Assembly: GCA_005883585.1 (NCBI GenBank)
Contig: VBFD01000041.1
Coordinates: 1 to 15,503, forward strand
Direction of reading: 5' to 3'
DNA length: 15,503 nucleotides
DNA from: UBA10449 sp005883585
GTDB lineage: Bacteria > Chloroflexota > Dormibacteria > Dormibacterales > Dormibacteraceae
Below the pieces are notes generated by a model. That model was not told the DNA's origin and made no database searches. It was given only the letters and a program-made list of their open reading frames with translations. Each line of letters begins with the position of its first letter. Positions within the stretch are counted from its first letter, which is position 1. This document shows, in pieces, positions 1 through 6,308 of this stretch. The position numbers and the translations under genes were made by a program.

Positions 1-221
1 CCGCTGGCGTCCGGCACGTAGTAAAGCGCGAGCAGGATGCCGGTCAGGAGCTGCAGCACGACCAGGATGAAGACCATCCCACCGAAGCAGTAGTAGAAGG
101 CGTTGGCGAAGTTCGGCACGCGCTGGTAGAGCGCCTCGTCGACAGCCTTCGTGAACGGGTAGCGTTCATCGAGCCACTCCACCACCGCCATCTGGATCTC
201 GCGCGGGTGAGGGATGGCCAT
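1..221 (-). CDS. Cytochrome b (b6-type) N-terminus, partial
   Basis: This is the first 73 residues of the membrane cytochrome b subunit of a quinol:cytochrome c/plastocyanin-type reductase (complex III or b6f family); the rest lies beyond the left edge. An amphipathic N-terminal stretch (EWLDERYPFTKAVDEALYQRVPNF) leads into the first transmembrane helix, which starts with AFYYCFGG and continues as a hydrophobic run to about residue 70. The YYCFGG block resembles cytochrome b6 and the QcrB of Gram-positive bacteria, where this cysteine (Cys45 here) holds an extra covalently attached heme. The ATG lies 2 nt after the stop of the Rieske gene, so the two are co-transcribed and their products would assemble together. 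The heme-binding histidines lie outside the window. Identity is clear; whether the full subunit is of split b6 type or long b type cannot be seen. Confidence 0.85.
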   Translation of the reverse strand, partial: MAIPHPREIQMAVVEWLDERYPFTKAVDEALYQRVPNFANAFYYCFGGMVFILVVLQLLTGILLALYYVPDAS

Positions 222-223
222 CT

Positions 224-760
224 CTAAAAGCCCAGGATCAGGCCGTCGACTTCGATTGTGTTGGGGTCATTGCCATGCGCCCACGTGAGGTGCGAAAGGG
301 GGTCGGCGGCTGGGCCGTGCAGCACAGTACCGTCGAGGTGGAAACGCGAGCCGTGGCACGGGCAGTCAAACGTCTTGGCGTCGGCGTTCAGCGCGATCGA
401 GCATCCCAGGTGGGAGCAATTGATCGCGAAGACGTTCAACTTTCCGTGCAGGTCCTTGACGACGAACCCGCCGAAGGCCAGATCCCCCGCCGCGTTGTCG
501 CCGCCGCCGTCGGCCATGACGAAAGCCGAGTTGGGGCTGGTGGGGGCGTCGAACTTGATGGCGTTCCCGTTCGACAGCTGCTCAATGGGGGTGGCCAACG
601 TTACCGCGAGTTTCGTCTTCTTCTGGCCCTTGGCGGGTGCCGGCCACAGGAAGACGAGAATCGGCGCCAGCCCGATGGCCACCGTCGCGGTCAGGAGGCT
701 GGCCATCCACCAGCCGAGAAAAGTGCGGCGGGTGAATGTCCGGGGCGTCGAATCAGCCAT
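224..760 (-). CDS. Rieske 2Fe-2S protein of cytochrome bc/b6f-type complex
   Basis: A 178-residue Rieske subunit, which passes electrons from quinol to a cytochrome c-like acceptor on the outer face of the membrane. A twin-arginine-like motif (TRRTFLGWW, Arg11-Arg12) precedes one transmembrane segment at about residues 18-40, which fits Tat export with an uncleaved anchor. The cluster motifs are intact: C115-x-H117-x2-C120 and C133-P-C135-H136-G-S. Cys115, His117, Cys133 and His136 would be the 2Fe-2S ligands, and Cys120/Cys135 the structural disulfide. The length is usual for bacterial members. It lies 23 nt after trpS on the same strand and directly before cytochrome b. A TAGAAT box 9 nt before the ATG suggests its own promoter and a leaderless mRNA. 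Function is certain at family level; the exact complex (bc1, b6f or a menaquinol variant) is inferred. Confidence 0.93.
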   Translation of the reverse strand: MADSTPRTFTRRTFLGWWMASLLTATVAIGLAPILVFLWPAPAKGQKKTKLAVTLATPIEQLSNGNAIKFDAPTSPNSAFVMADGGGDNAAGDLAFGGFVVKDLHGKLNVFAINCSHLGCSIALNADAKTFDCPCHGSRFHLDGTVLHGPAADPLSHLTWAHGNDPNTIEVDGLILGF

Positions 761-769
761 CCGACCCGA

Positions 770-775
770 ATTCTA
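770..775 (-). promoter_or_regulatory. -10 element for the Rieske gene
   Basis: On the minus strand this reads TAGAAT and ends 9 nt before the Rieske ATG. There is no Shine-Dalgarno sequence in the gap. The same hexamer at the same distance precedes rmlA. This fits a sigma-70-type -10 giving a leaderless transcript. No convincing -35 is seen. Confidence 0.55.
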
Positions 776-783
776 GCCGCCCT

Positions 784-1773
784 TCAGGCGCGGGCGTAAG
801 GGGGCAGACCGACCGCGTCGCGCACCTCGACCATCGTCCGGCCGGCGATGGCGCGGGCGCGCTCGCCGCCGCTTTCAAGGATGGCATCGATCTGCTCGCG
901 GGTCAGCTGCGCGCGCCGCTCGCGGAACGGCGCGAATCGCTCGACTATGCGCTCGGCGAGGAGCCGTTTCTTCTCCTGGCAACCGATTTGCGCCCTTCGG
1001 CAGAGTTCCCAGTAGTGCTCCCAGTCGTCGAAGAAAAACCTATAGAACGCGCAGACATTGCAGGATCGCGGGTGGCCGGGATCCGTTTTGCGGGGCCGCT
1101 TCACGTCGGTGACCATGCTCATGACCTGCTTCCGAATTACGTCGGGTGGGTCGGTCACTCCGACGATGTTCTTGAGGCTCTTCGACATCTTTGCCTTCCC
1201 ATCGGTGCCTTTGACGATGGGGGCGTCGGGATTCAGGACAAGTTGCGGCTCGGGGAACACCGGGCCATAGGTGCGGTTGAAGCGGCGAGTGATCTCACGC
1301 GTGAGCTCGACGTGGGGAGCCTGGTCTCGACCCACAGGCACGACGTCGCCTTTGACGATGATGATGTCAGCGCATTGGAGTACCGGGTACTCGAAGAGTC
1401 CGAGGTTCACGTTGTCAGGCTGGTCGCGCACCTTTTCTTTAAACGTCGGCACGCGCTGCACCCAGCCGAGCGGCGTCACCATCGCGAGGAGCAGCGTCAG
1501 CTCCGCCACCATCGGAATCGACGATTGGCGGTAGATCACGGTCCGTTCAGGATCGACGCCGATAGCGATCAGGTCCATGACCATGTCGTAGAGGTCGTCG
1601 CGGAACTCGCGGGCATTGGGAATGGTGGTCAGCGTGTGGTAGTCGGCGACGAAGATGTACGACTCGTACTCGTGCTGGAGCCCGACGTAGTTGATCCCAG
1701 CGCCCAGGTAGTTGCCCAGGTGGAAGCGACCCGTGACCCGGATTCCGCTCAGCGACCGCTTCCCGCCCTCCAT
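784..1773 (-). CDS. trpS: Tryptophanyl-tRNA synthetase
   Basis: Cytosolic class I aminoacyl-tRNA synthetase that charges tRNA-Trp with tryptophan. From the chosen ATG the protein has 329 residues, normal for bacterial TrpRS. The HIGH-equivalent TGRFHLGNYLGA is at residues 14-25 and KMSKS at 195-199, with typical blocks between (VADYHTLTT, QRVPTFKEK, VPVGRDQAPHVELTREI). An in-frame ATG at 1830 would add 19 residues with no family similarity. The inner ATG at 1773 places the HIGH block at the usual distance and has a TACACT box 10 nt upstream, so I prefer it. Residues 238-265 hold C-x2-C-x16-C-x6-C. This resembles the iron-sulfur site known in Thermotoga TrpRS, but the fourth usual cysteine is a lysine (K268). 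It is divergent from the flippase gene. Confidence 0.96.
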   Translation of the reverse strand: MEGGKRSLSGIRVTGRFHLGNYLGAGINYVGLQHEYESYIFVADYHTLTTIPNAREFRDDLYDMVMDLIAIGVDPERTVIYRQSSIPMVAELTLLLAMVTPLGWVQRVPTFKEKVRDQPDNVNLGLFEYPVLQCADIIIVKGDVVPVGRDQAPHVELTREITRRFNRTYGPVFPEPQLVLNPDAPIVKGTDGKAKMSKSLKNIVGVTDPPDVIRKQVMSMVTDVKRPRKTDPGHPRSCNVCAFYRFFFDDWEHYWELCRRAQIGCQEKKRLLAERIVERFAPFRERRAQLTREQIDAILESGGERARAIAGRTMVEVRDAVGLPPYARA

Positions 1774-1783
1774 GTGACGGAAA

Positions 1784-1789
1784 AGTGTA
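1784..1789 (-). promoter_or_regulatory. -10 element for trpS
   Basis: The minus strand reads TACACT, matching TANNNT, and ends 10 nt before the ATG at 1773. No ribosome-binding site lies between. It supports the inner start codon and a leaderless mRNA. Confidence 0.4.
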
Positions 1790-1824
1790 TTTGACGTAGA
1801 GATCAAGACCCGGTGACCGGGCGT

Positions 1825-1830
1825 TAGCAT
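1825..1830 (+). promoter_or_regulatory. -10 element for the flippase gene
   Basis: TAGCAT lies 9 nt before the TTG at 1840, the same spacing as several other genes in the window. There is no Shine-Dalgarno sequence before the TTG. A TTGACG at 1791-1796 looks like a -35 but is 28 nt away, too far to pair normally. Confidence 0.4.
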
Positions 1831-1839
1831 TGCCGCAAA

Positions 1840-3303
1840 TTGCCAGACGACGATCGAGCACCTGACGTACCAGTCGCGACCGCCGGATTAGGTTCGCGTG
1901 CGCTTCGCAACACCGTCCTGGTGCTGGCGGCCAAGGTGGTGGCGCGCCTCATCGCCCTGGTCACGGTCATAGCCACCTTGAAATGGCTGATGCCCGCGCC
2001 TTATGGGACCTTCACCACCCTGATCAACTACACGGCCATCGTCAGCGTGGTCCTCGACCTCGGCTTCAACGTCCTTTATGTGCGCGAGGGCGCGCGCCAC
2101 CCGGCCGAGATCCAACGCTATCTGCGCAACGTCATGTCGCTGCGCCTCGTGATGGCGGTGGGAGGCTTCGTGGTCCTGGCCATCGCCCTCGCACTCGCCG
2201 GCTTGAGCAGCCTGCTGGTGCCTGGATTCCTGCTCATGGTCCTTACCTCTTACTCGACCCTCCTTCGCAACACCCTGTATGCGGTCCAGCGCCTCGGTTA
2301 TGAGGCGGTGGCGGTCATTCTCGAGAGCGCCGTCCTGCTCGCGCTCGTGCTCATCGGCATCAAGATCGGTGCGGGAGTCACGTACTTCGTGTGGGCCTAC
2401 GCGGCGCAGTACGCGTTCAGCTGCGCGTACTTCGCGATCGTGCTCTGGTGGCAGAAGATCGCCGTCGTCGGCTGGAAGCTCGAACCGCAACTGGTCCGGG
2501 AATGGTTCTTCCAGGGCCTTCCTTTCGCGCTCACCTTCGTGCTCACCATCCTGTACTTCAAGATCGACCAGCCGCTGGTCTACGCAATCCGCCCGCACGC
2601 CGAGGCCGGATGGTATGCCGCCGCATACAAACCGTTCGAAGCGCTCCTCTTCATACCGATGACGCTTCTGTCGGTCGTGTTCCCGGTTCTATCCGTCTAC
2701 TTCCGTGAACGGCCGCAGGAGCTGACCGACGCCGTGAGCCGGTTCTTCAAAGCTCTGCTCGTCATCGGCTGGCCGATCGCTGTCGGTCTGTTCGTTCTCG
2801 CTCATCCGCTCACCTCGATGTTCCTGTATTCGCAGTCAGAGCCGGCGCTGCGGATTCTCTCGCTGGCGCTGGCCATCGGCTTCGTCAACAACGCCTTCAT
2901 CGGCGCGCTGAGCGCATCCGACCGCCAGCTGTCCTTCACCTGGGCCGCGGGCTGGAGCCTGGTCGCCAACCTGGCGCTCAACCTCATCCTCATTCCGTTC
3001 TTCGGGTACCTGGGCGCCAGCTGGGCCACCGTCCTGACCGAGGTCGTGCTGGGAGTTGCCGGGTGGGTACTGACGAGGCGCCACATCGGCCAGGTCCCGG
3101 TTCTTCAACTGACCTGGCGGCCGATCCTTGCCGGCCTCGTCATGGGCGCGGTTCTGTTTCCGCTCCGAAACCTCGAGGGCGTCCAGGTCGTCATCCCGAT
3201 CGTGGTTGGCGCCGCCGTGTATGCCGGCGCGGCGCTGCTGCTGCGCGCGGTCACCTCAGACGAGATCGCCTTCGCCCGGAGGGCCTTAGCGCTGGCCAGG
3301 TGA
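1840..3303 (+). CDS. Wzx-like polysaccharide flippase (MOP superfamily)
   Basis: A 487-residue polytopic membrane protein of the polysaccharide export branch of the MOP (MATE/MVF/PST) superfamily. Such proteins flip lipid-linked oligosaccharide units across the cytoplasmic membrane. After about 25 soluble residues it starts SRALRNTVLVLAAKVVARLIALVTVIATLKWLMPAPYGTF-type sequence, the usual first helix of this family, and about 12-14 hydrophobic segments follow to the C-terminus. The charged loops around RYLRNVMSLRL and AEAGWYAAAYKPFEALLF fit PST-type flippases. The start is a TTG with no ribosome-binding site but with TAGCAT 9 nt upstream; the next possible start would cut into the first helix. 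Its stop overlaps the GTG of the exonuclease gene (GTGA). It probably serves the sugar-nucleotide and glycosyltransferase genes downstream, although it is separated from them by the exonuclease and dinB. The substrate cannot be read from the sequence. Confidence 0.85.
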   Translation: MPDDDRAPDVPVATAGLGSRALRNTVLVLAAKVVARLIALVTVIATLKWLMPAPYGTFTTLINYTAIVSVVLDLGFNVLYVREGARHPAEIQRYLRNVMSLRLVMAVGGFVVLAIALALAGLSSLLVPGFLLMVLTSYSTLLRNTLYAVQRLGYEAVAVILESAVLLALVLIGIKIGAGVTYFVWAYAAQYAFSCAYFAIVLWWQKIAVVGWKLEPQLVREWFFQGLPFALTFVLTILYFKIDQPLVYAIRPHAEAGWYAAAYKPFEALLFIPMTLLSVVFPVLSVYFRERPQELTDAVSRFFKALLVIGWPIAVGLFVLAHPLTSMFLYSQSEPALRILSLALAIGFVNNAFIGALSASDRQLSFTWAAGWSLVANLALNLILIPFFGYLGASWATVLTEVVLGVAGWVLTRRHIGQVPVLQLTWRPILAGLVMGAVLFPLRNLEGVQVVIPIVVGAAVYAGAALLLRAVTSDEIAFARRALALAR

Positions 3304-4163
3304 CCCCTAAGCCGGTTTTACTCAAGCCGCGCGGCGCGGTAGAGCCCGTGCCGTGGCAGGAAATCGCCGTCGATGCCCCCGAGCTCCGACCGCAAACCCC
3401 TGTCGACGACGTCCAGTTCGTGGCCCTCGACGTCGAGACCACAGGCAACGCCCCGTTCCTCGTCCTGGAGATCGGTGCCGAGAGGTTCAAGCTCGACGGC
3501 CCGCTTTCGTTCTTCGACACGCTCGTCGACTGCCGTGCGCCCATCAACCCATACGCACGCCGGCGCCACCACATCGAGCGATCGATGCTGATCGGCGCAC
3601 CCGAGTTCAAGGACGCGCGCAGGGCATTCCTGCGCTTCGCACATGGCGCGGTGCTGGTCGAGCACAGCCACGACGCATTCGACACGTGGCTCGTCGGGCG
3701 TGGCCTGGAGAGCCCGCTAGAGCACCCGATCATCGACACGTCCTCGCTGGCGAGACTTGTCCTGGACCTGCCGAAGGGGCAGACGCCCGGGCTCGCCACG
3801 CTCGTCGAGGTACTGGGCCTCGACGTCACGCCGGCGCACGCCGCGCTCGACGACGCGCGCGCGACCGCGATGGTTTTTCGAGCGCTCATCGCCCGCGCCC
3901 GGGAATCGCTGGGCTGGAACACATTGGGCGACGTGCTGGCGGCAATCCCTCCGCGGCCCGTCGTCGACCGGACGCCGCCTAGTCGAAGAGCGTCATCTGC
4001 AGGTCCGGCTCAGGGTGCTCGAGGCCAGACAGCCCAACCCCGATCAGGCGCACCGGCCGCGACTCGACATGCGACTTCTCCAGCGCCGAGCGCGCGGCGC
4101 GGAAGATCGTCTCGACGTCGTCGGTCGGGCTCGTCCGGCTCACCTGGCGGCTCACCAGCCTGA
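3300..4163 (+). CDS. DEDDh-family 3'-5' exonuclease (DnaQ-like)
   Basis: An exonuclease of the RNase T / DnaQ epsilon type that removes nucleotides from 3' ends with two metal ions. All motifs are present: Exo I ALDVETTG (D44, E46), Exo II HSHDAFD (D128) and Exo III HAALDDA (H180, D185). I start it at the GTG at 3300, which overlaps the flippase stop as GTGA and implies translational coupling; the open frame upstream is antisense-like filler within the flippase gene. About 40 residues precede the catalytic domain, which ends near residue 210. The last 60 or so residues are Arg/Ser/Pro-rich, low in complexity and antisense to dinB, with which the gene overlaps by 185 bp. No earlier in-frame stop exists, so the tail is either real or the product of a missed frameshift. 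It may act with Pol IV in DNA repair, or stand alone; this is inference. Confidence 0.8.
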   Translation: MTPKPVLLKPRGAVEPVPWQEIAVDAPELRPQTPVDDVQFVALDVETTGNAPFLVLEIGAERFKLDGPLSFFDTLVDCRAPINPYARRRHHIERSMLIGAPEFKDARRAFLRFAHGAVLVEHSHDAFDTWLVGRGLESPLEHPIIDTSSLARLVLDLPKGQTPGLATLVEVLGLDVTPAHAALDDARATAMVFRALIARARESLGWNTLGDVLAAIPPRPVVDRTPPSRRASSAGPAQGARGQTAQPRSGAPAATRHATSPAPSARRGRSSRRRRSGSSGSPGGSPA

Positions 4164-5067
4164 AGTCCGGGAGCTTGAGCTTCACGTAGATCGTGCGCGC
4201 GCGCACGCCTTCAGCGACCAGGCGCTCGACCACGCGATCGGTCAGCTCGCGCAGCGCCGCTTCGAGCTGGCCGCTGTCGCTGACGTCGTTCTCGAATGTC
4301 GTCTCGGCGGAGATGGTCTTCGCGGGTTTGCTGCCATCGACCGGCGCTCGGTCACGTCCCTGGGCCATCCGCTGGAGCACGGCTCCGCCGACGCCCAGCG
4401 CCTGCACCAGCCGCTGCGTCTCGTACGCCGCGAGCTCGCCGACCGTGCGCACACCCATCGCCTGCAGCCGGTCCTCAGTCTTGGGGCCGATGCCCGGTAT
4501 GGCTCCGATGGGGAGGGGGGCGAGAAAGTCCGCCTCGGTCCCGGGCGGAACCAGGACGAGTCCGTCTGGTTTCCTGGTGCCGCTGGCGACTTTCGCCACC
4601 AGCTTCGACGTGGCGGCGCCGACCGACGCGGTGAGCCCGACCTCGGTGTGGATCTGGAACTTGATCCGGCGCGCGACCTCCTCCGCGTTCGAAGTGCCGT
4701 GGCGCGTCCGGGCGGTGACGTCCAGGTAAGCCTCGTCGAGGCTGACGCCCTCGACCAGCTCGGGCGAGGTGAAGCGCCTGAAGATCTGGTGGATGAGCCG
4801 GCTGGCCTCGCGGTAGCGCGCGCCATCGGGGCTGACGACGACCAGCTGGGGGCAGAGCTGAAGCGCTTCATGGAGAGGCATCGCCGAGCGCACCCCAAAC
4901 CCGCGTGCTTCGTACGACGCGCCCATCACGACCGCCCGGCGCGACCGCCCGGCCACTGCCACCGGCACCCCACGCAGCTTGGGATCGTCCCGCTGGTGTA
5001 CCGAGGTGTAGAAGGCGTCGATATCGACGTGGAGGATGGTGCGTGGCCAGTTGTCCGGTCGAGGCAT
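3979..5067 (-). CDS. dinB: DNA polymerase IV (Y-family translesion polymerase)
   Basis: A 362-residue Y-family polymerase that copies past damaged bases at low fidelity. The palm starts HVDIDAFYTSV (metal ligand D15, aromatic steric gate about Y20), with AVVMGASYEARGFGVRSAMP following, and the catalytic SLDEAYLDV supplies D111 and E112. A helix-hairpin-helix IPGIGPKTEDRLQAMGV marks the thumb, and the little-finger domain follows. The protein ends LQMTLFD, which matches the beta-clamp binding motif that recruits Pol IV to the sliding clamp. I use the ATG at 5067; TTG codons at 5094 and 5091 would add 8-9 residues not seen in the family. A perfect 7-bp inverted repeat lies 18 nt upstream. The 3' end overlaps the exonuclease gene on the other strand by 185 bp. 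Length and motifs are complete, so it should be active. Confidence 0.95.
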   Translation of the reverse strand: MPRPDNWPRTILHVDIDAFYTSVHQRDDPKLRGVPVAVAGRSRRAVVMGASYEARGFGVRSAMPLHEALQLCPQLVVVSPDGARYREASRLIHQIFRRFTSPELVEGVSLDEAYLDVTARTRHGTSNAEEVARRIKFQIHTEVGLTASVGAATSKLVAKVASGTRKPDGLVLVPPGTEADFLAPLPIGAIPGIGPKTEDRLQAMGVRTVGELAAYETQRLVQALGVGGAVLQRMAQGRDRAPVDGSKPAKTISAETTFENDVSDSGQLEAALRELTDRVVERLVAEGVRARTIYVKLKLPDFRLVSRQVSRTSPTDDVETIFRAARSALEKSHVESRPVRLIGVGLSGLEHPEPDLQMTLFD

Positions 5068-5084
5068 GCTGTGGCGGCCAGTCT

Positions 5085-5102
5085 GCCACAACAACTTGTG
5101 GC
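5085..5102. repeat. Inverted repeat upstream of dinB (possible operator)
   Basis: GCCACAA-CAAC-TTGTGGC is a perfect 7-bp inverted repeat with a 4-nt centre in the 67-bp gap between the DUF2510-like gene and dinB. No T-run follows on the minus strand, so it is not a typical terminator. It could be a repressor site controlling dinB, but it matches none of the LexA boxes I know (Gram-positive CGAAC-N4-GTTCG or E. coli CTGT-N8-ACAG). Confidence 0.4.
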
Positions 5103-5134
5103 CTACTTCCCATTGATGCCCCGATTGTCGCTGT

Positions 5135-5518
5135 CTAGGGGCTCGGGGTCGAGTTCAGCGCCGCGGCGACATTGGAGAAAACGTTGGCGATCTGCCCGCC
5201 CATGGTGCCAAGGATGACGAGCACGACCACGACGACCAGAATGAGGACGATCGCGAACGCACCGACCGTGACACCGATGGCGAGCGCCACGCCGCCTCCG
5301 GAGCGCGCAGGGGCGGATGCGGCGGGCACCCAGGACTGGCCGTTCCAGCGCCAGAGCCGGTCCTGCGAATAGGCGGGTCGCCAGCTTCCGCCATCCCACC
5401 ACCAGAAACCGTCGGGCGAAAAACGGCCGGGCCGCCCGGTCTGGGCGGCGGGCATGGCCTGTTGAGCGGGCGCCGGGGGTACACCAGGAGGAGTTTCGGG
5501 GGGTGGAGGCTGCTCCAT
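5135..5518 (-). CDS. Small Trp-rich DUF2510-like membrane protein
   Basis: A 127-residue protein of unknown function. From the inner ATG it has a Pro/Gln-rich cytoplasmic N-terminus (about residues 1-30). Two tandem Trp-rich motifs follow, SPDGFWWWDGGSWRPAY and RLWRWNGQSWVPA, of the kind found in DUF2510 and similar 'WW-D/N-G-xxW' modules. A strongly hydrophobic Val/Leu/Ile segment comes next at about residues 75-100, then a short polar tail of about 25 residues. Proteins with this Trp-rich module plus a helix are common in actinobacteria and relatives, with no assigned reaction. An in-frame upstream start would add 19 residues, but the ATG at 5518 follows a TAGGCT box by 7 nt and begins the low-complexity part cleanly. 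It is divergent from rmlA and lies upstream of dinB on the same strand, 67 bp away, so they might be co-transcribed. I infer no function. Confidence 0.7.
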   Translation of the reverse strand: MEQPPPPETPPGVPPAPAQQAMPAAQTGRPGRFSPDGFWWWDGGSWRPAYSQDRLWRWNGQSWVPAASAPARSGGGVALAIGVTVGAFAIVLILVVVVVLVILGTMGGQIANVFSNVAAALNSTPSP

Positions 5519-5525
5519 GGGCGAA

Positions 5526-5531
5526 AGCCTA
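5526..5531 (-). promoter_or_regulatory. -10 element for the DUF2510-like gene
   Basis: The minus strand reads TAGGCT (TANNNT) and ends 7 nt before the ATG at 5518. This is the spacing expected for a leaderless transcript. It is divergent from the rmlA promoter 15 bp away. Confidence 0.4.
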
Positions 5532-5546
5532 TCCGAGTACCGCAAG

Positions 5547-5552
5547 TAGAAT
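5547..5552 (+). promoter_or_regulatory. -10 element for rmlA
   Basis: TAGAAT ends 9 nt before the GTG at 5562 with no ribosome-binding site between. Hexamer and spacing are identical to those at the Rieske gene. It probably drives the rmlA-rmlC-rmlB block as a leaderless mRNA. Confidence 0.55.
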
Positions 5553-5561
5553 CCCGGTGCA

Positions 5562-6308
5562 GTGAAAGGGGTCATCCTCGCCGGCGGTACCGGCAGCCGG
5601 CTTCACCCGCTGACGCAGATCACGAACAAGCATCTGCTCCCTATCTACGACCGCCCGATGATCAGTTACGGGATCGAGGCGCTGGTCAAGGCCGGCGTGA
5701 CCGAGATCATGCTGGTCACCGGTGGCACGCATGCGGGGGAGTTCCTGCGCCTGCTGGGCAACGGCGACGAGTTCGGGATCGCGCGGCTCTTCTACGCCTA
5801 CCAGGCCAAGCCGGGAGGCATCGCCGAAGCCCTCGCCCTCGCCGAGCGCTTTGCCGGTGGCGGGCGCACGGTGGTACTGCTGGCGGACAACGTCTTCGGG
5901 CGATCGCTGAAAGGCTGCGTCAATGCTTTCGAGAAACAGAAGGCCGGCGCTCGCGTCGTGCTGTCTCGGGTGACGGATCGAGCGCACCTGCGGCACCTGG
6001 GCGTGGCTCAGCTCAACGGCACGCGCCGCCTCGAACGCATCGTCGAAAAGCCGAGCGATCCCCCCAGCGAGCTCGCCGTCACCGGAGCGTACTTTTACGA
6101 CGAGACGGTCTGGGACGTGCTGCCCAGCCTCGAGCCGTCGGGCCGCGGCGAGCTCGAGATCACGGACGTCAACAACTGGTTCGTCGAGCGAGATCTCATG
6201 GAGTACGACGTCCTGGAAGGATTCTGGGGCGACGCCGGCGAGTCGATCGACGCGTACTACGCGGTCAACGACCACGTGCGCAAGAACGGAGCGAACCACG
6301 AACCATGA
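5562..6308 (+). CDS. rmlA: Glucose-1-phosphate thymidylyltransferase (short RmlA type)
   Basis: Cytosolic nucleotidyltransferase that joins dTTP and glucose-1-phosphate to dTDP-glucose, the first step of the rhamnose/6-deoxysugar pathway. The 248-residue protein opens with the nucleotide-binding signature LAGGTGSRLHPLT (residues 6-18), followed by NKHLLPIYDRPMI. Further in are LADNVFG (metal-binding Asp), IVEKPSDPPSE and the closing FWGDAGESIDAY. It is about 40 residues shorter than classical RmlA (about 290) because the C-terminal helical part that carries the allosteric site is missing; this short form is common near RmlC/RmlB. The start is the GTG at 5562, preceded by TAGAAT. The stop overlaps the rmlC start as ATGA. 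The sugar and nucleotide specificity is inferred from neighbours and signature, not proven. Confidence 0.88.
   Translation: MKGVILAGGTGSRLHPLTQITNKHLLPIYDRPMISYGIEALVKAGVTEIMLVTGGTHAGEFLRLLGNGDEFGIARLFYAYQAKPGGIAEALALAERFAGGGRTVVLLADNVFGRSLKGCVNAFEKQKAGARVVLSRVTDRAHLRHLGVAQLNGTRRLERIVEKPSDPPSELAVTGAYFYDETVWDVLPSLEPSGRGELEITDVNNWFVERDLMEYDVLEGFWGDAGESIDAYYAVNDHVRKNGANHEP

Noticed and set aside
736..1794. A 352-codon plus-strand open frame opposite trpS
   Set aside because: Its composition is that of an antisense frame (His/Asp/Val/Arg-rich). trpS on the other strand has all synthetase motifs.
1791..1796. TTGACG as a -35 box for the flippase promoter
   Set aside because: It is 28 nt from TAGCAT, well beyond the 16-18 nt spacing of a normal promoter.
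3063..3299. A longer N-terminus for the exonuclease starting at 3063
   Set aside because: The extra residues lie inside the flippase gene in another frame and have no family similarity. The GTG at 3300 with a GTGA overlap is the natural start.
5085..5102. The inverted repeat as a transcription terminator for the DUF2510-like gene
   Set aside because: The stem is only 7 bp and no T-run follows on the transcribed strand.
3757..5217. A 486-codon plus-strand open frame across the exonuclease end and dinB
   Set aside because: It covers dinB in antisense and is out of frame with the exonuclease. No recognisable domain.
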